NCBI RefSeq assembly: GCF_016545825.1
Contig: NC_052620.1
Location: 18,786,001-18,850,000 of the forward strand
DNA length: 64,000 bases
Direction of reading: 5' to 3'
DNA from: Eucalyptus grandis
Taxonomy: Eukaryota; Streptophyta; Magnoliopsida; Myrtales; Myrtaceae
Positions 35,194 through 47,199 of the stretch are shown here, piece after piece (positions within the stretch are counted from its first letter, which is position 1; every line of letters begins with the position of its first letter). The notes below the pieces were generated by a model. The model did not search any database. It had not been told where the DNA came from and saw only the letters and a list, made by a program, of their open reading frames with translations. The position numbers and the translations under genes are program-made.

Positions 35194-35329
35194 ATTTTGC
35201 TAGTCAATAACATGCTCAAATTCAGCAAATCATAATGACTCATGAACTGGGTGTCATTCAAAAGTTATTCTTTTTGCCAGAATATGCTGAATATCATTAC
35301 TAGCCCATAAAAAGGCCACCATTAGTTGG

Positions 35330-38300
35330 TAAGTCTGAACATAATATTGTAAATAAAGGGTGCGGAGGACAATAAACCCAATTGCTAGGAAGAGAGTTGC
35401 TGCGGTGAGCTCTTGCAATCCAATCCGCCTTGTTGGATTCCCTTGGAACGAAGAAGACAGAGACTCCTCCTATTTGGGCTATTATTTGTGTGCAGTCTGT
35501 TATAATGGATTGGGCCTGCCAAGGGGGCTTTTCTTGGCCCGATAGGCATTCAACAAGGGATAAGCTGTCTGAAAATAAGTGAACTTGTAGATCAGTTTCA
35601 GTAGATGCTTCGTGTGGGTGTTCTGTTCATGCAGCACTTCCTGTTCTGTTTTCTCTCACCCACCGCAAGGCTTCTCGGATAGCTAAAGTTTCTGCAACCC
35701 ATGCGGACGGGGCCGAGATCTTCTTCGTAAACCCGTCAACGAGGAGGCCAGCTGCTGTATCCGATAAACGCCCGCAACCGATCCCTCCAGGGTTGAGCTA
35801 CACCATGAGGCGTCCACGTTCACCCTCAACGCGTGTAAGGCAGGTGGGTACCGTTTTTCTCTGATGTTTTGTTCTTCTTGCTTTCGGTTTTCTGCACTTA
35901 TCCCTTTAGCTGTCCACTTCATCCACAGATCTGCGTTTGTACGTGCTTCTTCTCTAGTGCTGGTCGGGTTGGGCTTCTTCCCTTGAAAAATCGCATAGTT
36001 CCGAGTCTTCCAAATCTGCCATAGGACATCAGCAAAGAGGGATTTCGTTTTTATTTCTGCTCTTGAGGTGAGGTTCTCCACGATCCATCTATCAATGCGA
36101 GTTATACTTGCTGGATCTGTGTTGGCTTGAAAATCAGGGGCTAACCATGCACTTTTTGTCCATTCGCAGAGGATGAATATGTGCTCCGTTGTCTCTAGTG
36201 CTTGGCCGCATATTTGGCATGTTGGTTTAGGTACCATTTGTCTTCTGTGCAGATTTTCTTTTGTTGGGAGAGAGTTGCTACATATACTCCAGTTTAAGAA
36301 TTTGATTCTTGGGGATGTTGGTAGCTTCCATATTTCAAGCCAAAGTGAATTGGGTGTTTGGTAGGAGGTAGAGGGGTTTGTTCTGGTGGTGGAGATGGCT
36401 GAATTTTGTATGTGGTTATAGCCACTCTTTACAGAGTATGAACCAGATATGTTTGTTGTCCACACTAACTTGTCTATGGTAGGATGCAGGCTTAGAGGAT
36501 GAGCTAGGATCTCTTTTGTTATAGTTTCATCAAACATTGCATTTACTCTGTTTGTATCCCATTCCCGCGTGTTGCTATCTATTAGTTCAGCCACAACTTT
36601 TGGATCATCTTTATTTGCTGGTCCAATGATTCGTCCAGAAGGCAACCATGCATCCTCTCAAATTCTTATCGTTTTTCCATCCCCAACCTCCCATCTGATT
36701 GCTGTTTCAATTGCATCTCTCCCCATTACAATACTTTGCCATCCCCATGAAGGCCAATTGCCTCTGTTAGCAGTCCAGAAATCTCCTCGAGGATAGTAGA
36801 TACTCTTCATCACTTGACTCCATAGAGCATTTGGTTGTTGAACAATTCTCCAAGCCTGTTTTCCCAACATCGCTTTATTAAAATCCACCAAGTCTTTAAA
36901 ACCTAAACCACCATAGTCCTTCCTGATTTTCAGATCTTCCCATTTCTTCTAATGAACTCCTCTTCTATCTGCATTCTGTTTCCACCAAAAGGAAGCTACT
37001 CTCTTCTCAATAGTTCGACATATAGAAATTGGAATTTTAAAAATGGACATCGCATATTGAGGAATTGCTTGAATGACTGTTTTGATAAGGATTTCTTTCC
37101 CCGCCTTCAATATCAATCTCTCTTTCCATCCCTCCAATTTCCTTTCAACTTTTGCAAGTATCCAAGCAAACATTTGCTTCTTTGTTTTCCCCCAGTCTGC
37201 TGGAATTCCAAGATACTTCCCAACATTGTCTGAGATAGAGACTCTCAGTTCTGCAGCAAGATTCTGTTTCAGGTTGTATGGACAGCCTCTTCCCACAAAA
37301 AGACCTGATTTATTAAGGTTGATAGCCTGGCCAGACACATAACAATATTGATTCAACACATTTGAGACATTCTGAGCTTCTCGGATTGTGCCGTCTAAGA
37401 AAAAAATAGCATCATCTGCAAAGAGGAGGTGTGAGAGGGTGGGGCATGTAGAATTTAGCCGTATACCCTTTATACTTCCATCTTGAACAGCTTTCCTCAT
37501 AAGAGTTGAAAGAGTATTGGCCATGATGATGAACAGGTAGGGGGAAAGGGGGTCCCCTTACCGAATACCTCTAGTAGGTTTAAAGGCAGCCGAAGGCTCA
37601 CCATTGATTAATATATTGAAGGAGACCGATGAAATACAATGCTTTATCCACTTGACCCATTTCTCATGAAAACCCAATTTCAACATATAATCGCAAAGAA
37701 AGTCCCATTCGACTCTATCATATGCTTTTTGCATATCTAGTTTTAGAATGGCTTGAAATTTACGTTTCCTCATTCTCACCCTTAGTTGATGGATCACCTC
37801 TTGGACAATAAATATGTTGTCTTGAATTTGTCTGCCCCTCATAAAGGCTGTTTGCTCTTCAGAAACTATCGTTAACAACCAAGGTTTCAGCCTATTAGTC
37901 GCACTTTTGCTATAATTTTATAATTGAAGTTACATAGGCTTATAGGTCTGAATTGGGTGATGTTCTCTGGGTTAGTTACTTTAGGGATAAGAGTAATATG
38001 CGTTCTGTTTAGCTCTGGTTCAAACGTACCTTGACTGAAAAAGGAGTGTACCATGCTAAAAATATTGTCGTGGATGATTGGCCAATGATTTTGATAGAAT
38101 AAGCCGTTTAGCCCATCCGGTCCGGAGTCTTAGTGGCCCCTAGCTGAAAAACTGTAGCTTTAACTTCTTCTTTTGTTACTGGCTTGATCAGATCGGTATT
38201 CATCTCCTCATTGACTAACACATGGCATTGCTCTAAGACAGGTTGATAGTTCCGGTCTCCGACTATGGTAAAGAGAGATTGATAAAAGCTGCAAATATGA

Positions 38301-39480
38301 TGAGAGAGAGTCTCGGAGTCCCTACACCAGGTTTGATCCTCTAGCCGAAGCATAGATATTTTGTTTCGCTGTCTTCTTTGAACTGTTGTTGCATGGAAAT
38401 ACTTGGTGTTGTGGTCTCCCCATTTTAACCATTCTATTCTGGACTTCATACACTAGTACATCTCTTCTTGCCTCCACAACTCTTCAATTTTTCGAACAAT
38501 GTTACTGGTTTCCTCACTGTTTCGCTCCCCATCTGTGTTGTTTGTTATCTCCATAAGCCGAAATTTGAGGGGGTTGATCTGTTTTTGGGCATTTTGGAAC
38601 TTTCTCCTGCTCCATTTGTATAATTCTGAGGCAACCAACTTTATTTGTGCGTAAAACTGATTGCGGTAGAGCTGTTTGCGTGCCAAGCCCTCTTAATCAC
38701 CTCCTCACACTCAGGATCTTCTAGCCAAAATGGTTGAAATCTGAACATTCTTTGACTTTTCCTTTCTTTTTGTTGTAGGGAAAGAATAAGCGGGCTGTGA
38801 TCCGATCCTATTGCTGGTAGAGCAAAGACCTGCGCATTGGGGTATTGCACTCTCCACTCCAAAGTGCAAAGAGCCCTATCTAATCTCTTTTTAACTAATG
38901 CCCTTCCTTCTCTATTGTTGGACTAGGTGAAAGCACATCCCTTACTCTCAATATCTATCAAAGAACAATCGTCCAAGAACCCCCGAAAGGTTGCAATTCT
39001 ATAACGGTCCACCTCCCTGCATCCAACTTTTTCCCAATGGTAAAGTATTTCGTTAAAATCCCCGACACATAACCACGGGAGAGAATTGGAGTAGTTGATG
39101 TCTTTTAATGCCTGCCATAGCCTCAATCTCTCTTGATAGTTTGTTGATGCATGTAAAAAGGAGATGCGCATTAAGCCTCCACTATTGAGATCCTTACATT
39201 TTATATTTATGAGCTCCTTAGAACTTCCCTCTACTTCCACTTGAACCTCCTCATCCCACATTAATGCTAAACCTCCAGCGATGCAAACTGGTTCCATAAT
39301 GAAAGATTCAGTAAAAGGTGTCCTCTTCCTTACTCTCTCAACTACAGTAGTCTGATTTTTAGTTTCCATGAGGAACACCAAGTTGGGCCTCTCTTGAGCC
39401 ACTAGGGCTCTGAAGTGCTGGACTGTCAAGGGGTTGCCCAGCCCTTGACAATTCCAGCTTAGTAGTTTTATCTTTGCTCT
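35330..39480 (-). pseudogene. LINE ORF2 (endonuclease, reverse transcriptase, zf-RVT, RNase H), broken
   Basis: Minus-strand order: endonuclease from about 39480 (LLSWNCQGLGNPL, later LCVGDFNEILYHWEK, about 39075-39030); RT with EEQTAFMRGRQIQDNIFIVQ (37860-37800), KLDMQKAYDRVEWDFL (37750-37700) and catalytic LLFADDAIFFLDGT (37430-37390); zf-RVT CQICGQALETTEHIFILCEW (36220-36160); RNase H start RVNVDASW (35830-35800), ending NKADWIARAHRSN near 35400. In-frame stops lie near 38920, 37556, 36947 and 36656. Frameshifts lie around 38690-38640, between 38108 and 37880, and near 35740. The C-terminal plant RNase H identifies an L1-type LINE. This is the enzyme for target-primed reverse transcription; the copy is dead but fairly complete. 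Confidence 0.92.
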
Positions 39481-39603
39481 GGTGGCTTATTAGGGCCAGC
39501 CACCATGGCCCGTGTGTTCGCCCCTTCCCAGGACTGAATAGGGGCATCCAAAAGATGGGTTTCATCCACTGCAATCTCCCGTGAGAGTTTTTTTTTTTTT
39601 TTA

Positions 39604-40690
39604 TCATAGGGGCTGATCCACTTTTGTTTTTTTGGCTGCAGGAGCTTTATATGTCGCCTTTCCCTTCTTGGAGTTTTGTGAAGATGTCTCAATTCCAGCC
39701 TGATAGAGAGGTGGTGCTTGTTGTTGTTCTGCGTTGTGCCTTCTAGTTATACTCATTTTTTCTATTTTTTCAGCCTGGATAGGAACAATAGCCAGAGCAA
39801 GTTGATCTTCCATCGTTATTTCTATTCTTTTTTCTAGCACCTCTGTTGGAGTCTCCATGACAACTTCTTCTTCAGTAGCCAAAGGATCTGGTTTGCCATA
39901 AAAGGTCTTCTAATAAGGGCTGTTTTCTCTCACTTCCGCCTTTAGACATGAACCATAACGGCCCGGTAGGTCCTGAGGTAATCCAGTTTCTTCATACGGT
40001 ATTTCAGTGCAGTAGTTAGCATAGTGCCCAATTCGACCGCATGAATAGCAAAAATGCGGAAGCCTTTCATATTTATAATCAATCCACCATTTTTTTGTCC
40101 CCGCAGGTTATAACAGTACCTGTTTTAAGTGGGCTTGACAGGTTTAGCAGCACTTTAGCCTTTCCATTTTTCCTGGTATTTGTGCCTCTCGCCTCAATCT
40201 TTATCTCCTCTACTTTCCCCAATCTTGAAGCTAAGAGACGTATGGCACCTTCATTAACTCTTGCACGGGGAAGACCTATGAAGTGAACCCAGAACGCATA
40301 ATGCATGAATTCATAACAGTGCTCAGGTATGTTTGGGTCACCTTCTTTAAGGACCAATAAATTGCTCATGAAAGACCAAGGTCCTGTTTCTAGCACCCTT
40401 CTTTTTTCTTCACTTGATGGGAAGATAAAAGAGAAATAACCCGGTTCAATTTGTTCACATTTCACTGAATCAACTTTCCATGCTCTCTTCATAGTATTAC
40501 TTAAGGCCTGAAAATTTGCATTTGGCTTCGAATATAACTTGCCATATAGGGTTAAGTCACTTTGTTGTTTTGCCTCTTCTGGAATTTCTTCCCCTAGGTC
40601 TGTGATGTCATCTTCAGACCACAAATCTCCCATTCTATGGCACAACGCTGCTAAACGAAGATGATTTTCCTCTCTATCAGCCATTACCAA
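39604..40690 (-). pseudogene. LINE ORF1 (DUF4283 plus CCHC zinc knuckle), frameshifted
   Basis: ATG at 40690. The first 200 residues form a DUF4283-type RNA-binding domain: DLTLYGKLYSKPNANFQALS, GYFSFIFPSSEEKRRVLETG, PWSFMSNLLVLKEG and FWVHFIGLPRARVNEGAIRL. A break at about 40079 is followed, in another frame, by KYERLPHFCYSCGRIGHYAN, a CCHC knuckle. A stop near 39910 follows, then a basic, Gln/Lys-rich tail (39882-39604). This protein binds LINE RNA in the retrotransposition complex. The frame changes make this copy non-functional. Confidence 0.88.
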
Positions 40691-41215
40691 TATCTGGTCA
40701 GGTTTTGCAGCAAATTAATTTGGTGGTTTGGCTATGGAGTGAAGGGAGCTCTAGAAGCGATTCTACCCAGGTATATTTCGACTAAAGGAGGGTCTGCTTT
40801 AGGGAACTAGTATGCCACCATAAACACAAAAATGCTGAGGAAGCACAAGACCTAGGCCTCTAAGATCCAGTAACAAGTGAATGTTCCAGCTATACAGTCA
40901 CTCTTACCAGCCGATTGTTCCTTCAGATCCTGGCCGAGCTTCAAGGATTCGTGGGTTGTTCTTCAAAAGGTGTTCGGTGGAAACCCAGCAAAACCAGCAC
41001 CGCTTCTCACCATCGGTGCCATGCGGGTGAAGTAGATTAGAGACAACTCCTTTAATCTGGTGATGTATGCTTGAAGACTGCCATGATTTGCAGATCTAGG
41101 GTTTTTTAATTTGGGTTTTGTCTTAGGGATTGAGAGAAGCTACCACAAAGGGGTAGAGAAGAAACTCAACCATTGTTGAGAGAGGATCGAGATTTGCTAG
41201 CTCGTTTTTCCTTCT

Positions 41216-41593
41216 TAAACTCTTTTATTCTAATGTATATGAATCGCATCACTTTACTGGCATTAGCAACAACAATAAAGGGACATTCAAGTAGATTACT
41301 TCAGTGAGGCAAACTTCGGTAGCCGTGATTCACCTCATCTAATAGCCAAGGACAAGAAATCTACCCATTTAAAGATATCAACACGTGTTCAAATCCAACA
41401 AATACTGGAGCTAATTCACCAAGAAAACGTTTTAGAAGCCTTTTGTCGAATAGATTATGTGAACTACAAGAATAAGGGTAAACACAAAAGTAATTAAGTA
41501 GACCAACGACTGAGGCTTCCATGAAGTTGTTGATTGAAGTCCCAACAGGTAGAAGTAGCTCGAGAGATCTCATTACTTAGAATCTTCAACTAT
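41216..41593. other. Spacer between LINE and MITE
   Basis: Non-coding as far as I can see; no repeat recognised. Confidence 0.4.
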
Positions 41594-42456
41594 GGCTCCA
41601 TTCGTTTTTGCGGAAAATGTGGTGTTTCTGGAAAATATTTTTCAGGAAATCATTTTCCAAGAAAATGTAATTATTTTCCGGTGTTCGGATAAAACCTAAA
41701 AGTGAAGTGGAAAATACTTTTCTTTGTTCAATAAGGAAAATATTTTCCTCCATATACTTTTTTTTTCATTTATTTTATTTTTTAAAATGGATTTTCTTAT
41801 TTTTAAAAATTTGATTTTTAGTTATATTTAATTTTTTAATTTTAATTTTAATTTTCTTTTTCTTTGTTTTCCATTTCCTTCTTTCTTGGCTAGTTGCCAG
41901 CCACAATGATGGCCCGCGATCGGTCACTGGCGAGCCTCAAGCTCGCTGAGGAGCACAAGGCTTGCCGCTCACTAGATTGGCAAGCACGAGCGTGGAGCTC
42001 GTGGCGCCGGATTGACGAGTGCAAGCTTGAGATTGACGAGCTCGAGGTTCACTTGGCGACAACCGACGACTAGTCAAGAAAGAAGAAAATGGGAAACAAA
42101 AAGAAAAGAAAAAGGAAAAATAGAAAAATAGAAACAAATAGAGAAGAAAAAGGAAATTAACAATAATTCGAATTAAAAAGAAAAATAAAAATAAAAAATA
42201 ATTCGAATAAAAAAAGAAAATAAGAAGAGAGAAGGGGAGGAGGAAGTGATGATTTGTAGAGGTGTGAGATAAGAGAAATCAAGTGAGGAAAATGTTTTCC
42301 ACTTTTTGAAAGTGAAAAACATTTTCCCCTCATTTATAAGACTTTTTTTCTTTTATGGAAAAAATTTTCCCTAAGGAATTCATTTTATGTGAAACGAATG
42401 TTGGAAAATCTGGAAAATGTTTTCCCGAAATTATTTTCTGCAAAACGAACGGAGCC
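41594..42456. mobile_element. 863-bp MITE with GGCTCC termini and GC-rich core
   Basis: The left end GGCTCCATTCGTTTTTGCGG pairs with the reverse complement of the right end, GGCTCCGTTCGTTTTGCAGA. Both ends continue with GGAAAAT/ATTTTCC-rich sequence. The core (about 41885-42075) is GC-rich with repeated AAGCTTGAG-, GACGAGC- and CTCGAG-like phrases, flanked by AT-rich arms. Flanks are TAT and TAA, so a 3-bp TWA duplication (PIF/Harbinger type) is possible but not proven; no 8- or 9-bp duplication is seen. No transposase. Confidence 0.8.
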
Positions 42457-43474
42457 TAAGGTTCACGCCGTGAAGCTTTCGGACAAAACAAAAAGAGAGA
42501 AGTGAAGTCGTTGGTTGAAGTCATGGTTCACAGAACCGACTCATCCTCTCCATTCTCACCACTCTTGATGAAGAAGAAGAAAATAGAGACGAAGTGAAGC
42601 CAAAGGAAGCGAAGCCTGCGATAGCTTCGGCTGTTGTAATGGGTTAAAGTATAAGTCACTTAATTTACTTGTTTTTTGGGCTTTAGTTTTCTCAACCCAT
42701 TTAAGTCCATTACAAAAAAAGAAAAGAAAAAGAGTTATTAATTTCGAATTGGGCCCGTTAAATCTAAGTCACAGAATGAGTTTGGAACCCATTTTGCCGA
42801 CCCTAGTTGCAATGGAGAGATTGTATAGAAACTTGTATCGTTTGTTGGAATTCAGTTTGAGTACTACAAAATTTTGAAATATGTGACATCTTCAATCTAA
42901 TCCCAATCTACAGAGTTACAATGGAAATTGTCGAATTGCTGAAAACCTATGAATGACTACTTTAAGGTGAAAACTCAATTTTTTAATTGTGGATTGCAAA
43001 TTTTTAGAAAAGTGGAAACATGCTATGAACGAGGAGCCACGAGGGTCCAAGCTCACAGATGAGCCCATTGGGCCACATGTCCACTTTGGTTGGCCCAAGG
43101 AGGCCCATTAGGCAATTCAAGCCCACCTTAGCATTTTGTAAGCTTGCACATTAATATGTCCATGTGAATGAATAGTGAAATGGGATTATGGTTTAGTGTA
43201 ATCCCCATTTTGCCCCTTCTAGAAGCCTATAGCTAATGAGACAAAAATGGTAGGCATAAGGGAAATGAAGTGGCGCCCAAGCATGAAGGAGAGAGGAGAA
43301 GTCTACCTAGCTAAGCTTACCTAGTCAACTTAGTTTATTCTTGTATGTGCAAAATCTTGGCATTGGTTTCCTTGGATTGTATACCTTCATGAAGCCATAT
43401 TAGCCATGCAAAAGGCTTGGACATGAGGGAATTAGGGAAATGTGTACTTGCTTCATTAATGCATGTTCAATCCC

Positions 43475-43604
43475 TCTCATCTCTCTTATCTCTCTCATCT
43501 CTCTCTCTCTCTCTCTCTCTCTCCCCCCCCTCACCTTGGCCGAACACACCCCCTCCCCAATCTCTGTTTCTCAGCTCACTTTCGCTCTCTCATTCTCATG
43601 TCCG

Positions 43605-43638
<34 letters not shown>

Positions 43639-43640
43639 TC
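43475..43640. repeat. Polypyrimidine tract with two (CT)n microsatellites
   Basis: (CT)n at about 43499-43522 and 43604-43633, separated by C-rich sequence. It generates three overlapping false ORFs of Ser/Leu repeats. Confidence 0.95.
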
Positions 43641-44114
43641 TTGGTTCTCACCATCGTCTGGCACCACCGCCCTTTGCCATCGCCATTCGCCATGCCTCAC
43701 ACTGAGCTACCTTCCACTGTTCGCCGCTCTAGCTATGAGTCGCGCCCTCACCGCCCTCACACCACCCTTGCCATGAGATCTCACTATCGAACAGTTGTCC
43801 TCATGCTCGTCCTCACTGCCTCACCGAACCACCGCTGTCCCCTTGCTGTGCTAGTCTCGTCGTGAGCTGCTGTCCAACGATGCCTCATTGTCGTTTGTCA
43901 TTCGCTATCCAGCTCATCATTGAGCTGCCTCACCTCATGTTGTGCCAAGCCATCCTCGCTGTGAGCCCTTGCCGTTGTCGCTGTCGCTCGCTGAAGCTAT
44001 ATTCGATCGTGAGTAACTTCCTAACCCTTGTTTAGGGTGATAGTTATGCTTAGGTTTAGGATTATGATTAGAATAAGGTTAATGATAGTTAGATTATGTG
44101 ATAAGTGGATTAAG

Positions 44115-44280
44115 GTGATAAACTATCATGATAAGCAATAAGTAGAGGTGATAACTTATCATGATAAGTGATAATTAGAGGCGATAAGCTATCATGATAA
44201 GTGATGATTGGATGCGATAAGCTATTGCAATAAGTGATAATAGGATGTGATAAATTATCATGATTGTGATAAGTGTATAT
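44115..44280. repeat. Five tandem 33-bp units inside the LTR
   Basis: Units start at 44115, 44148, 44181, 44214 and 44247. The consensus begins GYGATAAGCTATCATGATAA. Each unit carries the palindrome TATCATGATA, decayed in unit 4. The first four units are exactly 33 bp. Confidence 0.95.
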
Positions 44281-47154
44281 TATATTGTAATTTTTAAAGT
44301 GGTAAGTGCTTACTAAATTCTACTTTTAAAGATAATGTGTGCTTATGAAATCCTCATTTTGAAAATGATAAGTGTTCTTGGCACTCTATTTTTATAAATG
44401 ATGAGTGCTTGTAAGAGGTTATTTTGAAAAGTGAGTTGCTAATTTGTTAAATGAAAGCATGGTTTGATGATATATATCATAAGGTTGAAGCATGAATGCT
44501 TTGGTGAATGGTTAATTGAGGGGTGATCACATGTCATTATTTCATGATATCTTTGTGTGTGAATATTGTAATGTATGATGTATGAGCACTAAACACTCTT
44601 GAATTGACTAATGAGAAAGGTAAAATTGGCTTGAGGAGTGATGTGCTAGTGTGGTCACACGATGGTTCCGTACTCTTGTTATTATGGGGGACGATGGATT
44701 TCGGATGCTGTCACGTTAACGAAATGTCGTTCACGGATGGATTTCGGAACAGAAAACCTTAATTGGAATGTCATCTTCAAGCGAGGTCGAGATGTTGCCG
44801 TGCTCGATGGAGTGAGACGATGCTCGGTTAAGTTGGAAGACCATCGACGCGAGTGTCGATAGTGGTCGTAATAATTTGGACTCGTGTGATGCATTGTGCA
44901 TGTAAGTATTAATATTCATGTATGGATTATTAAATTGTGATCGTCGTATATTTGTCGGAATGGCATACTCACGTAGCGATTAATTGTGCAATATTTGGAC
45001 ATGTTGGTAGGGTGTCGTATGTTGAGTGGCCCATTTCTTGCTTGTAGATAATGCAAAGCAAATGCTTTGCTATTGATCTACCATTGATAGATAAGTCGCA
45101 TGTTTAGGGCAACTTCGACGCGAAGTGCCTTCCTACGCAAGGATTAGGAGTGTACTTACTAAGTATATCTCAATGTTGTTGTTTAATGTTTCGGGCCCTA
45201 AGCATGCTTGAACCTTTCCACCATTTATGGTTTGGAGTGTTTGTGGATTACAATACAAAGATGACCTCATATCCCATTGAGGGGACTCACACTCGTTATG
45301 AGAAGTATGTAACCACCATATGGGCGGATGAAAGGTTGAGGAACCTAGTGCCCCATAGGTTCATGGCTTGGTATGTATGGGTTGGGGAGGATCTATTTGA
45401 CCATCTTCGAGGTTTTGATGGGCCTCTAGGTGGGGACCCGGGAATGCCAGTTGGGACCCCATGGACTTGGATGTCCTTGATGGTGCTGTCATCGACATGG
45501 ACTAGGACTCTGACTTGGATTAGGAACTCGACCTTGAGCCAAAGCCATGGTACCTTGAGTTGATAGGGTACTAGACGTGTAAATGATACAAAACACTTTT
45601 TGAGGTCACCCTTATAGTATAGAGATGCTAGGCCAACCCCAACTTCTTTTGGATGAGTATGAAGGAATCTGCTTCGCAAATGTGTATATGGCTAAGCTTT
45701 TGATGTAAGAAAGTCAGTGTGTCAGGTCAATGTATATATATTAAAGTGTGTTCTAATATGTGTCTTATGCTATCCTTGCTCTTGAATGATTGGGTGGTGT
45801 TATATTTGCTTCCATTTGCCTATAATCAAAAGATAAATTGAAAGGGTCGGGGACGCCTCCTGTGACGTTGCAATTAAGTGACTGAGGAGAAAGAGCGTTG
45901 TCACGTGTCCGAGGGTCGAGGCATGACCCTGGACGACAATAAGATGTGGTTACCGAAGGCAATTAATCCATCAAGAAGAATGCTCGATCCCACTCGGAGA
46001 CAAATGGCTCACTATTGATTATTGGTCATAAAATATGCTTTAAATCTGCCTTACTAAGCTTCCCCTCAAGACCAAAATATTTAATTGATGGGTGTCAAGA
46101 CACACGAATTATTCAAAGTAGAGCATCAAGATATTTGAATTTATGCTTATAGTTAATTACGATGATTAAAAGATGGGTCCTTTGAAGACAATCATCAACA
46201 AGAGCTTCTCTAAGCTCCTTTGTTTACATAACGCTTTTTTTACACGAACCAAATGGTCAACAAGAGCTTCTCTAAGCTCCTTTGTTATCTTTTTATGTCT
46301 CTTGGCCTCAGGCGAGGTAAAACATATTTTGGTGCAAATAACTTGATCGCGAAACATTATGACTAAATATTTCTTTTGGTATGTTCCGAGCCACTTTTGC
46401 TTTTGGAAACCCAACAAATGTGGAAGTTAACCGCATATATTGGGTGCAGTAAGTTTCAAAGTACACTGATGGACTCAACTAATCACTCTAAATGATCATT
46501 AATTCCATATCACTGTATACACTTGCAATTTGAACACATTAAATGCAAAATTCAACCAAAAATAACAAAATAAAGAAAAAAAAAACTCAAGAACAATAAA
46601 ATCCTTTATAGTCACGTACAGCCGCAGTTGATCTATGAAGCTAAATTACCACAATTCCAACAACTTCCTAACTTTTTTGACACTCCAACAATTATCCCTG
46701 AATAAAGAAAATATGAAATTACCTAGACACCACCTTTTAAGGAATGTAAAAGGAATATGAATTTAACTAGATAGGCACCACAAAAAATACTTAACTCAGA
46801 AAAAAAGTCCTGAATTTCTTCGTGAAATAGAGTGATGAACACTCATGAGGAGCCATATTTTCCACTGCCTCCGACTGGTGCTTCAACTTTCATAAGGTTA
46901 AAGCAAAGGTTGCTATTCACTCTGAAGGACCAAAGCCGGTTGAGGCCATTATTCACTTTTGAGTCCATTGTGCTTATACGGATGTGCAACTACGTTTCCC
47001 CGCTAGATCAACATCTAAGACAAAGCAAAGATTGCCATCCACTCCAGAGCTCCCCATGCGGCTTTGACCCAAAATTCAGAGTACTGGGCACCTTTCCTTC
47101 GGAGACGAGCGAAGTAGTATCGATCACGAGATGACGACACAGAGCGATCGACTT

Positions 47155-47156
<2 letters not shown>

Positions 47157-47197
<41 letters not shown>
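47157..47197. repeat. (CT)n microsatellite in copy 1
   Basis: About 20 CT units; the equivalent in copy 2 (54917-54932) has about 8. Confidence 0.95.

Positions 47198-47199
<2 letters not shown>

Larger units (their letters stand above)
35194..41215 (-). mobile_element. L1-type LINE, nearly full length, minus strand, inactive
   Basis: The element contains, in minus-strand order, a 5' region (about 41215-40691), ORF1, ORF2 with endonuclease, RT, zf-RVT and RNase H, and a short 3' UTR reaching the MULE boundary. No clear poly-A tail or target duplication is visible. Its 3' end lies against the MULE terminus, so the MULE may have inserted into the LINE 3' region, or the tail was lost. The 5' boundary is an estimate. 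Confidence 0.8.
42882..45928 (+). mobile_element. Gypsy-type LTR, about 3.05 kb, plus strand
   Basis: It begins TGTGACATCTTCAATC and ends GAGGGTCGAGGCATGACC; the duplicated copy of the end reads GAGGCGTGACC. These resemble the Tekay-like termini TGTGACATC and GGCGTGACA, with the last base changed. It contains CT-rich leader sequence (43475-43640), a five-unit 33-bp array, and near the 3' end a remnant reading DLEPEPWYLE in the second copy. No target duplication was found and no PBS or gag follows, so it is a solo or truncated LTR. Its last 850 bp are repeated at 52819-53672 by the tandem duplication. Confidence 0.6.

Noticed and set aside
25116..35202. Possible MULE target duplication (ATTCAGTTA near 25115 and ATTTTGCTA at 35194)
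   Set aside because: Only 6 of 9 bases match and the left one is displaced by a base from the TIR end; not better than chance.
43417..43865. Three overlapping ORFs rich in Ser and Leu
   Set aside because: Produced by the (CT)n microsatellites in an LTR leader; no conserved protein.
45150..45563. 137-codon ORF in copy 1 of the duplication
   Set aside because: Copy 2 (52900-53320) has stops and indels in this frame, and the segment is LTR sequence.
42877..45933. Target duplication for the 3.05 kb LTR
   Set aside because: AAATA before and CTGGA after do not match, so solo-LTR status is not shown.
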